The position numbers and the translations under genes were made by a program. Positions 33,959-41,796 of a DNA stretch of 64,000 bases are shown in pieces. The notes under the pieces are model-generated. The model did no database searches. It worked only from the letters and a program-made list of their open reading frames with translations, and was not told the DNA's origin. Origin of the DNA: JAAELZ01 sp965237485 (GTDB taxonomy: Bacteria; Pseudomonadota; Gammaproteobacteria; Arenicellales; Poriferihabitantaceae); the NCBI GenBank assembly GCA_965237485.1, contig CBDEFQ010000004.1, positions 682,001 through 746,000 of the forward strand. The letters are read 5' to 3'. Positions within the stretch are counted from its first letter, which is position 1. Each line of letters begins with the position of its first letter.

Positions 33959-35395
33959 CTAGTACGCCTTCATATAAGTGGTTTTAACAACCGTGTAGAA
34001 CTCGGCTGCATATTTACCTTGCTCGCGGCTACCGTAGCTTGAGTTCTTACGCCCGCCAAACGGAACGTGGTAATCGGTGCCGGCCGTTGGCAAGTTGATC
34101 ATCACACAGCCTGACTTCGCGTTGTGTTTGAAGTGATTTGCATGCGCTAGTGATTCAGTAATGATGCCCGCAGTTAAACCAAACTCAGTATCGTTAACCA
34201 TCTCTAAGCCTTCCTCATAGGAGTCCACCTTGATAACGCATGCGATTGGACCGAAAATCTCGTCGCGATTGATGGTCATGTCGTTTCTGCCTCCAACAAA
34301 CAAGGCAGGTGCCATGTAATAACCTTCAGAGCCCATTTCAAGGTGCTGGCCACCACAAACAAGCTTAGCACCTTCGTCTTTACCGACCTGCAGATAGTGT
34401 TCGTTCTGCTTAATTTGCGCTTCGCTCACCACAGGGCCAATCTGGCTACCCTCTTCTAGAGCTGGACCAACCTTAAGCGCCTTAACGCGCTCTGTTATCA
34501 TTACTACGAATTCGTCATGCACGTCTTTGTGCACAATCAGTCGCGAAGATGCCGTGCATTTCTGGCCTGTGCTGAAGTAAGCGCCATTTACCGCACAATC
34601 TACTGCGGTTATTAAATTAGCTGATGAATCAACATACAAAGCATTCTTAGAACCCATTTCTAATTGCACTTTAGCAAAATTGGATACTGCATTAGCTGCA
34701 ATCTTCTTACCTGCGTTCAAAGAACCAGTAAAGGTTACCGCTTTAACAATCGGCGAAGACACCATCGCATCGCCTATAGTCGCGCCCGCGCCCATCACTA
34801 AGTTGAATACGCCATCAGGCAAGCCTTGACGGCTCATAATTTCAGCAAAGTTAACCGCGGTTGCAGGCGTTAGATTAGCAGGCTTCCAGATAACCGAATT
34901 ACCATAAGCCAATGCGGGGGCGATTTTCCACGCTGCGCAAGCCATTGGGAAGTTCCAAGGCGTTATTATCGCCACCACACCCACTGGCTCACGACGTGCT
35001 TCTACTTCAATGCCTGGGCGCACTGAGTCGGTGACTTCACCCATTTGGCGTAGTACTTCCGCAGCGTAATACGTAAAGAATTGTCCAGAGCGGTACATTT
35101 CACCAAAGCCTTCTGGCTTAGTCTTGCCTTCTTCACGCGACAAGGTTTCGCCCAGCTCTGTTGCGCACTCCATCATCTCGTTACCAATTGCCATTAACAC
35201 GTTGTAGCGGTGCTCAAGGCCGGTTTTTGCCCACTCTATCTGCCCTGTTTCAGCAGCTGCGAGGGCATCTTCTAAGTCTTGAGGCGTTGCCTGAGCATAT
35301 TCCCCAATCACATCGCTTAAGTCAGAAGGATTAACGTTTTTAACGGTGGTTGCGCCATCGCGCCATTGCCCGGCAATATAGTTTTGAGTTTTCAT
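33959..35395 (-). CDS. Aldehyde dehydrogenase, probable alpha-ketoglutarate semialdehyde type
   Basis: The 478 residues contain ALDH motifs: PWNFPMACAAWKIAPALAYGN, FTGSLNAGKKIA, LEMGSKNALYV with the Glu, and YFSTGQKCTASSR with the catalytic Cys near 285. The C-terminal segment, PTAGTDYHVPFGGRKNSS followed by YGSREQGKYAAEFYT, resembles known alpha-ketoglutarate semialdehyde dehydrogenases, to my knowledge of the family. It heads a two-gene unit with the dipeptidase. The product alpha-ketoglutarate would enter the TCA cycle. Substrate assignment is inference. Confidence 0.78.
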   Translation of the reverse strand: MKTQNYIAGQWRDGATTVKNVNPSDLSDVIGEYAQATPQDLEDALAAAETGQIEWAKTGLEHRYNVLMAIGNEMMECATELGETLSREEGKTKPEGFGEMYRSGQFFTYYAAEVLRQMGEVTDSVRPGIEVEARREPVGVVAIITPWNFPMACAAWKIAPALAYGNSVIWKPANLTPATAVNFAEIMSRQGLPDGVFNLVMGAGATIGDAMVSSPIVKAVTFTGSLNAGKKIAANAVSNFAKVQLEMGSKNALYVDSSANLITAVDCAVNGAYFSTGQKCTASSRLIVHKDVHDEFVVMITERVKALKVGPALEEGSQIGPVVSEAQIKQNEHYLQVGKDEGAKLVCGGQHLEMGSEGYYMAPALFVGGRNDMTINRDEIFGPIACVIKVDSYEEGLEMVNDTEFGLTAGIITESLAHANHFKHNAKSGCVMINLPTAGTDYHVPFGGRKNSSYGSREQGKYAAEFYTVVKTTYMKAY

Positions 35396-35444
35396 TGATA
35401 AATAGAATAATTAATACGGTATTAAGTCTTTGACTCGCTACAAT

Positions 35445-35712
35445 CTAGTGTAGTGTATTAAATAGATCGTATGTATCAGCGAGACAAGAAACGACCAGAT
35501 ACTAGGCGCGTTTCGCAGTGAATGGCCTGTCCTTTGCAAGAAACGCAACGACGTAGATGGCCGTTTATTGTCTCGCCCGCAGGGAGCCCCCCAAATGACC
35601 CAATACTGCGTTACAGCCCTTGTTAAGGGAACACCATTCACTGCGGACTGTGCCTTGTCTTGGATCATTTTGGGGCTCTGATATATACGATCTATTTAAT
35701 ACACTACACTAG
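35445..35712. mobile_element. Fold-back element 1 (CTAG-bounded, 268 bp)
   Basis: Both ends carry a 35-base inverted repeat: CTAGT, then 26 variable bases, then TCAG, at 35445-35479 and 35678-35712. The arms differ at one position. The 198-base core is rich in palindromes and matches the core of fold-back element 2 in reverse orientation, for example at GCAGTGAATGGT, TCCCTTAA and GTAACGC. No protein is coded. It lies downstream-free between the aldehyde dehydrogenase start and a small secreted-protein gene. The following 292 bases (35713-36004) show nothing. Confidence 0.85.
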
Positions 35713-36004
35713 CAAATGAGTCTACTCAAGCTGCAATTAAATTCACATAAATACAGCCGAATTTTCTGTCAATGAAGTATAGCGAAATTAACTTATTCTT
35801 TTATTCAGTATATGTGAAGATTGAATTCAAAAAAATGAACGTACCTTTGTTAAGCTCTTTAAAAGCTCACTTTATCTTTCAAATTAGTAATGTTTGATTA
35901 CTCACTAGCCCATTGGGTTACCTTTAATACTGCATCGGCGCTCCCAAGCTTATCGCCCGACTCAGATACTAACTCCCTATTTGTAATTATAATGTGCTCA
36001 ATAA

Positions 36005-36379
36005 ATGTCTAAGCTTGTATCAATATTTTTTATATGGTTTTTGCTGAACTCAAGTGTGAATGCGACACTGTCGTTAAAAGCTTCAGAAAAATTTCTAATA
36101 GACCCGTTTGTGAATCTTGTGTATGAAATGGAAGTTGCGATAATTTGCGGACTTGCGACCTATCCAGTTTCAAAAGGATTTGAGCTTGAAAAAAAACAAA
36201 TGATCAGCACGTTTGAGTTGAGTACTGAAATGGTGGTAACAAAAAGCACGCTGGCAAGGAAACTAGCCGATCTTGAATGGCAAAATAGAGGGCTTGGAGG
36301 ATTCAAAGGGTGGTGCGCGAAAGAAGGCGTTAATAATGCCAAACGGTTTATTTTATTTTTCGAACAGCACGATCAATAA
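36005..36379 (+). CDS. Hypothetical secreted protein
   Basis: The 124-residue frame begins MSKLVSIFFIWFLLNSSVNA, a good Sec signal peptide with cleavage after the last Ala. The mature part is not recognised; it has CGLATYPVSKGFELEKKQ and WCAKEG with two cysteines that could pair. No neighbour explains it. It lies 115 bases before the frameshifted WTKP-leader gene on the same strand. I assign no function, and it could be a short spurious frame, though the signal peptide argues against that. Confidence 0.5.
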   Translation: MSKLVSIFFIWFLLNSSVNATLSLKASEKFLIDPFVNLVYEMEVAIICGLATYPVSKGFELEKKQMISTFELSTEMVVTKSTLARKLADLEWQNRGLGGFKGWCAKEGVNNAKRFILFFEQHDQ

Positions 36380-36493
36380 ATCGAACTCAGCGTCAGATTC
36401 GTATATCAAGCTGCCTGATTCGATAACACCCTACCCTATCGCGTCAAGATATAGGGTTTTACTAATCCCTTATCTGCTATTACACTAGCCCGA

Positions 36494-36885
36494 ATGAAAA
36501 AGAGAGAATCGATCAAGAAAATAAGTGCTCTGGGTTTATCGGGTGCGCTAATACCAACGGCTTGGACAAAGCCGATTATCAATTCGGTCTTATTGCCTGT
36601 TCATGCAATGACAAGTAATTGTAGTTCTGCCGACATTGTTGGTAAATGGACATTTTTTTTGGTGCCCCCCCTGATCTACTCTCTGAGATTAAATTTTCTG
36701 CTGACGGAACAGGCCACACGTTCGGGGGGTCACCAGTTACATGGTCATTTAATATGGATCGTTTAATCGTAGATATACCAAGATTTTTTAGTGTTTATGA
36801 TGGAACAATTAATAGTGATTGCTCCATCATTACGGGCCTTGATACAAGTAACAACGATCCTTTCACGGCGACGCGCTCGAAATAA
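36494..36885 (+). pseudogene. Small secreted protein with WTKP leader, frameshifted in T8 tract
   Basis: The start MKKRESIKKISALGLSGALI leads into AWTKPIINSVLLPVHA and then MTSNCSSADIVGKWTF. At 36653-36660 there are eight T. The expected frame continues as GAPPDLLSEIKFSADGTGHT in the next frame and runs to the stop at 36885, which needs nine T. The mature part (IVGKW... then FSADGTGHTF... and WSFNMDRLIVD) looks like a small lipocalin-like beta protein. The leader matches that of the collagen-like protein at 17470-18417. It is either a pseudogene, a phase-variable gene or a base-calling error. Confidence 0.7.
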
Positions 36886-36898
36886 CAGTTTTAAACTT

Positions 36899-38505
36899 TC
36901 ATGAAGAAGGCTCTGCATCGTCTAGCAACAACATAATGATGGGAACAATAGTTATATTGTCGGCAGAAACTTCTAGGCGGTAACGACCAATAGCCCCATA
37001 AGTGCTGTGATTATAATTTGACCCGCCATTGTAGCCATTGCCTTTAACATGCAAATAATAAGTTCCTGTTTCATTGGCCGTGTAAGTGATCTTTGAACTT
37101 AAAGAGATTGAGGCAGGAAATGGCGGTGGTGAAACAGGCGTTTGGTCGTTAATAGCTAGCTGTGTGCCAGTAGAGCCGTATAAAATGGTTTGTGTGTTTA
37201 CTGTTGGAAATCCGCCGATCGCGGTTACATTAACAACAATTTTCTGACCTTTTTTGCTTGAAATTTATACGCATCTCGGTCATTAAATGCGCCTATCTTG
37301 CTCTCTATAGAAGTGGTTGATGAAGCGCTAGCGTTGCTATTGCCTATACTATCTCCTTTAAATGGAAGATCAACCGAGATAACGCTCAAATCTTGCTGAA
37401 ATTGAGTAGCTCCTGAGTAATCGCCATTGCTAAATGTTGTGTAACTTGAAGCATAAGGCGCGCCCATAAAAGGCCCCCAACCTTGTTGACCCCCGTGGTA
37501 TTCAGAGCCATTTAAACCATCATGCTTTAATGCCAAAGTATGGCCAACTTCATGTATTGATATAAGCCCCATATTAGCACCTTCACGACCTCCGCCGCAA
37601 TTCGTAAACCCCCACGCAGGAGTGGCTGTTCCAAAACTTTCCAAGTACGCAACGCCACCAGCGGGGCTACCATACCAAGCATGTGTTGGCGTAATCATCA
37701 TGCGCAAACGGCGACTTACCGAAGTGGCGTTAAAAACGTTTTTATTTGTGGTCACATTCACCTGATAAATTGAATACGCTTCTTTGGTGCGCTCCCAAAC
37801 GTTCTTAATATGATTTTGCTCAGAATCATTAAAGGTGCTCGGGCTACCATCTTGATCGAACGGTTGAGCAACAATTGGCGCACCCCCATTAAAATTAGAA
37901 TTCCAAAGTGTATTGTTGATCGTTTCTCCATCAAAATCTAAATACACAACTCTCGATGCCCCTAAATTACTATTGTAAATTGGGACTGATGAGACGGTGG
38001 CTAATGCTTCTGCAACAGGCGATTCAAAAACTTTAGCTTCGACAGGGTCTTCAGGCGCAGGAGGTATCCCGTCACAAATGAATTCACCAATTTCTTGTTT
38101 TAGAAGAAACGCGATTTCGCTCGTCGTTATCTCTAAGCGATAACCGACTTCACTCATGTTGAGTTGTACTGAGGCTGTAATAGTTGTGCCATCAAATTGG
38201 ATTTCTATTAATGAGTTTGGCTCATCTGGCAGGTGGCCTATTATTTGCACAATTCCATCGAAAGAGTTGATCGCGTCTATGACCGCTGTTTTAATCATCC
38301 CTGTTTCAAGTGTTATAGAAACACTATCACCAGAGGCAAGTGCCAGTAATCCAGCCTCGTTTAAGCTTATTCTTATTGAAGATATCGTATCTTCAAAAAC
38401 AGGTGGTATTTCAGTTGAAGACATATCCTCTTGCCAAAGCGCAACCTGTGAAAATGCTGACGATGAAATCAGAAAAGCAACAACCCCTGTTATATTCTTT
38501 AGCAT
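36899..38505 (-). pseudogene. Secreted metalloprotease (metzincin-type), frameshifted near the C-terminus
   Basis: The ATG at 38505 has GAGGG six bases upstream and opens a Sec signal, MLKNITGVVAFLISSSAFSQ. The zinc site is HEVGHTLALKHD, matching HExxHxxGxxH-type metzincins with Asp after the last His. After DAYKFQAKK the frame is lost in a run of six A near 37248. With one more A the frame continues as GQKIVVNVTAIGG through YTANETGTYYLHVKGNGY to a stop at 36899-36901, which looks like a PPC-type C-terminal domain. Without the shift, a 426-residue truncated protein results. The real product would have about 535 residues. Confidence 0.75.
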
Positions 38506-38509
38506 ATTT

Positions 38510-38743
38510 TCCCTCTTAATATAAAGCAAATCACCCTTTTGCATTAACTCACCCGAAACCTGCATTACATGCCCCGCATTTGTTGGCACCAAACTAGGGC
38601 CACTGCCACCCTCTTATGTGGTTAACATATAACCATAGTGCTGCTGATCTTCTTCTTTTACCAACAACATAGCAGGCAAGCCGCCGATTAAGCACACTTC
38701 CGCGCAAGCACGATGCACACCACCCTCACCTGGCTTCATTCCG
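38510..38743 (-). pseudogene. Duplicated C-terminal fragment of the Cys-containing protein at 40765-41550
   Basis: The minus strand reads GMKPGEGGVHRACAEVCLIG, then GLPAMLLVKEEDQQHYGYML, a stop, and further on NAGHVMQVSGELMQKGDLLY. This parallels GVMKPGEGVVHRACADVCLI, LVEGDDQQRYGYML and ETMQVSGELMQKGSLLY of the gene at 40765. The frame has an in-frame stop and lacks the N-terminal two thirds. It lies directly upstream of the metalloprotease and lends false N-terminal residues to a longer frame there. Confidence 0.8.
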
Positions 38744-38921
38744 TATTAGAGGGCTCAGTTGTCATTTAGCAAATGAGAGAATTCGAGCACTGTGGAAACT
38801 GGCATAATACGGCAAAACCTCTGGTCCGATAATATAGTGAAATCGTCAAAATGCTATTTCAGAACACTTGAATAGTTGATTCCTATTTTTAACTAACGAT
38901 AGCGTTGCATAGTAGGTTGGA

Positions 38922-39224
38922 GTGTCTCTGAACTATTTCATCCTGACTCCCTCTAATGCGGCACTTTTGAACTGGATGGATAGTTTCATAATGCTCACGG
39001 CATTTCTATTTTTAAGAACAAACCGAACTTATTGGATGTTAATTTTTAATTTGCTCTCACTCTACTTCCTTATAGGCGCTTTATTCGCAATTGCTTTCCT
39101 AATAGTAGGGTATAAACGTATTCTCCCAGATGCCGAAGGTACAAGCCTTAGTGTACGGATAGTTTGGGCTCCCGCCGCATTGGCTCTATGGCCCTATTTA
39201 TGCCTCCGTTGGCTCAAAGCCTGA
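38922..39224 (+). CDS. Small hypothetical membrane protein
   Basis: The 100-residue frame has three hydrophobic stretches: SFIMLTAFLFL, LIFNLLSLYFLIGALFAIAFLIVGY and VWAPAALALWPYLCLRWL, the second quoted only as its core ALFAIAFLIV. The start codon at 38922 is a GTG; the internal ATG at 38976 is an alternative. I do not recognise the family. It is followed in 7 bases by another small membrane protein and then by the ferric-reductase/Rieske gene, so a membrane redox unit is possible. Confidence 0.6.
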   Translation: MSLNYFILTPSNAALLNWMDSFIMLTAFLFLRTNRTYWMLIFNLLSLYFLIGALFAIAFLIVGYKRILPDAEGTSLSVRIVWAPAALALWPYLCLRWLKA

Positions 39225-39231
39225 CCCTAGC

Positions 39232-39423
39232 TTGATTAATAGATTTTTATTCGACATGACTCGATCACACCGCAAATTTCATCATCTGTTTTGGTATTTA
39301 GTTACGCCGATTCTTTTAGTGATCATTCTGGTTAATTTGCCCAAGCAAGGCGATGAAAACACTGCGCTAAATACGATTCCCACCGCAGCAAAAATCGCTG
39401 TTTTACCTTCTAGTGAACATTAG
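39232..39423 (+). CDS. Small hypothetical membrane protein
   Basis: This 63-residue frame has one clear membrane helix (FWYLVTPILLVIILVNL) after a basic N-terminus with several His and Arg. The start is either the first codon at 39232 or the ATG at 39256 (MTRSHRKFHH). The family is unknown. It ends two bases before the ferric-reductase/Rieske gene, so coupling is likely and it may be a subunit or chaperone of that protein. Confidence 0.6.
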   Translation: MINRFLFDMTRSHRKFHHLFWYLVTPILLVIILVNLPKQGDENTALNTIPTAAKIAVLPSSEH

Positions 39424-39425
39424 CC

Positions 39426-40499
39426 ATGAGCCACGCTTTCAAACGAGTTAATTGGAACCCGCGTAAACGTGCTTATGATCTAAGCCTGTGGGCAGGCATT
39501 GTGGCGTATATCGTTATTTTTATTGTCGGCACAAAAATCGCCTTTCCAGGGGATAATGATGTCTCAATACAGATCATACTTATCCGCGCCTTCTCTACCT
39601 GTGCCTTTTTGATGCTGACATTTATTTTGTGCATCGGGCCACTGGCGAGAATCGACAAGCGATTTCTGCCACTGCTATACAACCGCCGCCATTTCGGAGT
39701 TTCTTTTTTTGTTATCGCTCTGCTTCACGCTGCGCTCGCTATATATTGGTATCACAGTTTTGGCGACATTAACCCAATAGAGTCTGTTATCACATCCGGC
39801 GGCAGCTACGAGAACTTGAGTGATGCACCGTTTCAATTATTCGGTTTACTGGCTCTTTTAATCTTCTTCGTCATGGCAGCTACCAGTCACGATTACTGGA
39901 ATGCCGTGCTCAGCACTATGTGGAAATCTTTTCATATGCTGGCGTATGTCGGTTATGCCCTGTTGGTGATTCACATTGCGATGGGCGCCATGCAACAAGA
40001 TAGCACTGGTATTTTACCTATCATGTTGTTTATCAGTGTAATCAGCGTTGCAGGTTTGCATTGCTATAGTGCCCTATTTGCTTCAAAAGAAGATGCCACT
40101 TTATCGCTCAGCAATAACCAACCTGACTCAGCTCCAACAGGCTGGGTCGCCGTCGGCAGATGGCAAGACATCGCCAACGATCGCGCCATTACCGTTAAAT
40201 TAGGCGACGACGAGCGCGTCGCCGTATTCAGGTTTGATGAAGTAAAACTATGTGCCGTTTCTAATGTTTGCCAACACCAAAATGGGCCGCTAGGTGAAGG
40301 TAAGGTAATTGATGGCTGTATTACCTGCCCGTGGCACGGTTATCAGTATCGCCCACAAGATGGCTGTTCACCTCCCCCTTTTACCGAGAAAATAGAAACC
40401 TATGAGTTACAACTCGTTGGGGATGAAATATTTTTGAACCCTAAGGCCTTGGCTAAAGGAACTAAAAGACCTATCGTTGAAATTGAACAATGCACCTAG
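39426..40499 (+). CDS. Ferric-reductase-like membrane domain fused to Rieske [2Fe-2S] domain
   Basis: The 357-residue protein has about six membrane helices in residues 20-220, with His residues in NRRHFGVSFFVIALLHAAL and FHMLAYVGYALLVIHIAMGA that could bind haem, as in ferric reductase or MsrQ domains. From about residue 235 it has a soluble Rieske domain with CQHQNGPLGEG and CITCPWHGYQ, giving the Cys-His and Cys-His ligand pairs. It would move electrons across the membrane to an unknown acceptor. The stop TAG is part of the CTAG at the start of fold-back element 2. Before that insertion, it overlapped the GTG of the next gene. Confidence 0.85.
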   Translation: MSHAFKRVNWNPRKRAYDLSLWAGIVAYIVIFIVGTKIAFPGDNDVSIQIILIRAFSTCAFLMLTFILCIGPLARIDKRFLPLLYNRRHFGVSFFVIALLHAALAIYWYHSFGDINPIESVITSGGSYENLSDAPFQLFGLLALLIFFVMAATSHDYWNAVLSTMWKSFHMLAYVGYALLVIHIAMGAMQQDSTGILPIMLFISVISVAGLHCYSALFASKEDATLSLSNNQPDSAPTGWVAVGRWQDIANDRAITVKLGDDERVAVFRFDEVKLCAVSNVCQHQNGPLGEGKVIDGCITCPWHGYQYRPQDGCSPPPFTEKIETYELQLVGDEIFLNPKALAKGTKRPIVEIEQCT

Positions 40500-40765
40500 T
40501 ACTCTTTCAAGGTAATATTGCCTAATTCAGCGTCAACGCACCGTTTCACAGCAAGGCATATTGCGCAATGAATGGTCACTCCCTTCAAAAGCGATACAAC
40601 GCGGCTGTGGGACAGCGCGTTGGTGCCCTTTGGGTGAGCCTGTCCACGCACCTGGACTGCGTTGTCGCTTTTGCAAATGGAGCGACCATTTCCTGCAAGC
40701 GACGCCTTGCCAGATACGCGGACAGACTCACTGAATTAGGCAATATTATCTTGAAAGAGTACTAG
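40496..40765. mobile_element. Fold-back element 2 (CTAG-bounded, 270 bp)
   Basis: The 35-base arms lie at 40496-40530 and 40731-40765: CTAGT, 26 bases, TCAG. The arms pair with one mismatch, but their 26-base interior is unrelated to that of fold-back element 1. The 200-base core matches the core of element 1 in reverse, for example GCAATGAATGGT, CTCCCTT and CAACGC. It sits between the stop of the Rieske gene and the start of the next gene. The frame at 40568-40765 inside it is not a gene. Confidence 0.88.
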
Positions 40766-41550
40766 TGAAACAAACTAAACAAAACGATCAACCATTCTTC
40801 GTTGGCTATTTGAACATGCCCATGGCGTTGAAGAAGTTTTACATCCCATTGACCGCGCTTCTTCTCGCTGCCTCCATGTTTATTGGTTACACCATTGCTA
40901 ATTCCCAACAGGCGACAGGTGCGGCAAGCTGGCTTACTGATAAGCCACAAACCATGCAGGGTTTGATTAAACTCGAACCTTACCCAGTATTACACCGTTT
41001 TAACCCTGACAATCCCGACCAATTAGAGTCGGTATTATTGGTGCGTCAAGGCAAGCGTGGTGCTACCAAATTTGCGCAATCATTAGATGGTCAACTAGTA
41101 AATGTAACGGGCTTTGGGATCTATCGAGGCGGCTGGTCGATGTTGGAATTGCGTTCGAGTGAAGATATTCAGACCTTGTCTGAAGATGATACAACAAACG
41201 GCTTACTAGACAAATTAGCACAAGAAACTCAGCCCAAATCGTTGGGTGAGATTTCATTTACAGGCGAGGTAGCAGACTCAAAGTGCTTTCTTGGAGTGAT
41301 GAAACCAGGCGAAGGTGTGGTACATCGTGCCTGCGCAGATGTATGCTTAATTGGTGGAATACCTGCGATGTTACTGGTTGAGGGTGATGATCAACAACGC
41401 TATGGATATATGCTCACCGCACAAGACGGTAAAAGTGCATCCACCATGATTGCACAATATGCCGGAGAAACAATGCAGGTTTCTGGCGAACTAATGCAAA
41501 AAGGCAGTTTACTTTACATCAAAATGGTGGGGCCTATTACCAACGGCTAG
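40765..41550 (+). CDS. Membrane-anchored Cys-containing protein of unknown function
   Basis: The start is GTG at 40765, using the last base of the fold-back element; an ATG at 40816 (MPMALKKFYI) is an alternative. One N-terminal helix (YIPLTALLLAASMFIGYTIA) anchors it, with the rest probably periplasmic. The conserved-looking core is EVADSKCFLGVMKPGEGVVH followed by RACADVCLIGGIPAMLLV, with three cysteines and a histidine suited to metal, haem or Fe-S binding. Context next to a ferric-reductase/Rieske protein suggests a redox partner. A broken copy of its C-terminus lies at 38510-38743. The function is not known. Confidence 0.75.
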   Translation: MKQTKQNDQPFFVGYLNMPMALKKFYIPLTALLLAASMFIGYTIANSQQATGAASWLTDKPQTMQGLIKLEPYPVLHRFNPDNPDQLESVLLVRQGKRGATKFAQSLDGQLVNVTGFGIYRGGWSMLELRSSEDIQTLSEDDTTNGLLDKLAQETQPKSLGEISFTGEVADSKCFLGVMKPGEGVVHRACADVCLIGGIPAMLLVEGDDQQRYGYMLTAQDGKSASTMIAQYAGETMQVSGELMQKGSLLYIKMVGPITNG

Positions 41551-41796
41551 GAGTTTGTTGCGTAAAGGGAGTTGAAATATGAAGCCTTTAAGCAATTCAA
41601 CCTATCATTACGTTTAGCCATCGCGTTTCTACAAGGAAATCATTAGCCACTGCTTATTTCACCTGTCCCACGATGAGTATCAGAGGTTCATCATAAGAGC
41701 CCTTTTTATATATTTAGCTCATTTACCTTAAGTTTTAGTAGATGATTCAGATTATCGACGGTTAGCTTATATAAGATATTGGGATCTATTCGCTAG

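Noticed and set aside
35438..35668. 76-residue minus-strand frame as a gene
   Set aside because: It covers fold-back element 1 and is explained by its inverted repeats; the sequence has no recognisable domain.
38505..38592. N-terminal extension of the metalloprotease (MVPTNAGH...)
   Set aside because: These residues come from the duplicated fragment of another gene. The ATG at 38505 has a ribosome site and a signal peptide.
40568..40765. 65-residue frame as a small gene
   Set aside because: It lies wholly within fold-back element 2, crosses its palindromes, and has no family features.
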